6,091 nt of DNA from Prevotellaceae bacterium (GTDB taxonomy: Bacteria; Bacteroidota; Bacteroidia; Bacteroidales; UBA932). Under the pieces are notes generated by a model. The model saw only the letters and a program-made list of their open reading frames with translations, searched no databases and had not been told where the DNA came from. Shown here piece by piece: positions 5,761 to 6,091 of this stretch; the stretch's first letter is position 1; the number at the start of each line of letters is the position of its first letter. The stretch covers positions 1 through 6,091 of the forward strand of contig JAITKG010000084.1 of assembly GCA_031278495.1 (NCBI GenBank). Reading direction: 5' to 3'. The translations under genes and the position numbers were made by a program.

Positions 5761-6091
5761 ATGGCAAAAATAAATGTAAAAAATACGGATTTGACCATTA
5801 TTCAGTATAATAATGAGGATTATGTTTGCATCACTGATCTTGCACGGTATAAAAACGCCGAACACACGGATGATGTAATAAAAAATTGGCTGAGAAACAG
5901 AAACACCATAGAGCTGTTGGGTATTTGGGAATACTTGCATAACCCGAATTTTAAACCCGTCGAATTTGACGGGTTTAGAAAGGAAGCCGGACTAAACAGC
6001 TTTGTAATGACCCCGAAAAAATGGATTGAAGCGACAAATGCCATAGGAATTATTTCCAAATCGGGACGTTATGGCGGAACGTATGCCCACA
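5761..6091 (+). CDS. KilA-N domain protein, N-terminal part
   Basis: The frame opens at ATG 5761 and runs off the right edge after 110 residues. The sequence fits the KilA-N domain, a putative DNA-binding module found in phage, large DNA virus and many Bacteroidota proteins. Visible hallmarks are ITDLARYKN (24-32), DDVIKNWLRNRNTIELLGIWE (37-57), LHNPNFK (59-65), NSFVMTPKKWIEATNAIGI (79-97) and SGRYGGTYAH (101-110). Full-length relatives are about 250-300 residues, so more than half lies outside. No Shine-Dalgarno sequence is evident; the leader before the ATG is A-rich (AAACGTTAAA), as is usual in this group. The gene has its own -7 box and follows a decayed gene, which suggests an independently transcribed accessory unit. 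Its cellular role is unknown; phage origin or defence-related function are possibilities only. Confidence 0.88.
   Translation, partial: MAKINVKNTDLTIIQYNNEDYVCITDLARYKNAEHTDDVIKNWLRNRNTIELLGIWEYLHNPNFKPVEFDGFRKEAGLNSFVMTPKKWIEATNAIGIISKSGRYGGTYAH

Noticed and set aside
1..6091. CRISPR array, tRNA, rRNA or an intact insertion sequence
   Set aside because: I saw no regularly spaced repeats, no tRNA- or rRNA-like sequence, and no transposase frame.

Overview
The window looks like chromosomal DNA from a member of the Bacteroidota, probably Bacteroidales-like. The basis is the protein families present (a DUF1080 sugar hydrolase beside a lipoprotein-type TIM-barrel epimerase, and a KilA-N protein), two good matches to the Bacteroidota -7 promoter box TAnnTTTG, and no clear Shine-Dalgarno sequences before the starts. 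All supported genes lie on the + strand.

Layout: (1) 1-348, the 3' end of a DUF1080 (3-keto-glycoside hydrolase-like) gene. (2) 513-1388, a sugar phosphate isomerase/epimerase-like TIM-barrel protein with a lipoprotein-type leader, plausibly in the same carbohydrate pathway. (3) 1539-3533, a complete mnmG (gidA) gene for tRNA wobble-uridine modification, carrying an unusual in-frame insertion of about 29 residues. (4) 3630-5360, a complete adenine deaminase gene (ade). (5) 5421 to about 5608, a broken cupin-like gene with an internal stop and a lost 3' end. (6) 5761 to the window end, the start of a KilA-N domain protein behind its own -7 box.

The most striking signal is not a gene. The perfect 16-bp palindrome TGTTCCACGTGGAACA occurs three times, identically, within about 1.85 kb: inside mnmG (2267-2282), directly after the mnmG stop codon (3534-3549), and inside ade (4096-4111). 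It matches the ParB-binding centromere site parS, so this stretch is probably a ParB loading zone, which in most bacteria lies near the replication origin. The two coding copies are read in different frames (VPRGT in MnmG, FHVEQ in Ade), so the DNA word rather than a peptide appears to be conserved. The mnmG copy sits in an extra protein segment together with a heptanucleotide repeat whose minus strand fits a G-quadruplex pattern.

Functionally, the first two genes suggest sugar catabolism, mnmG is translation housekeeping, and ade is purine salvage. The right end, with a decayed gene next to a KilA-N gene and an inverted repeat at the junction, looks like an accessory or rearranged segment.
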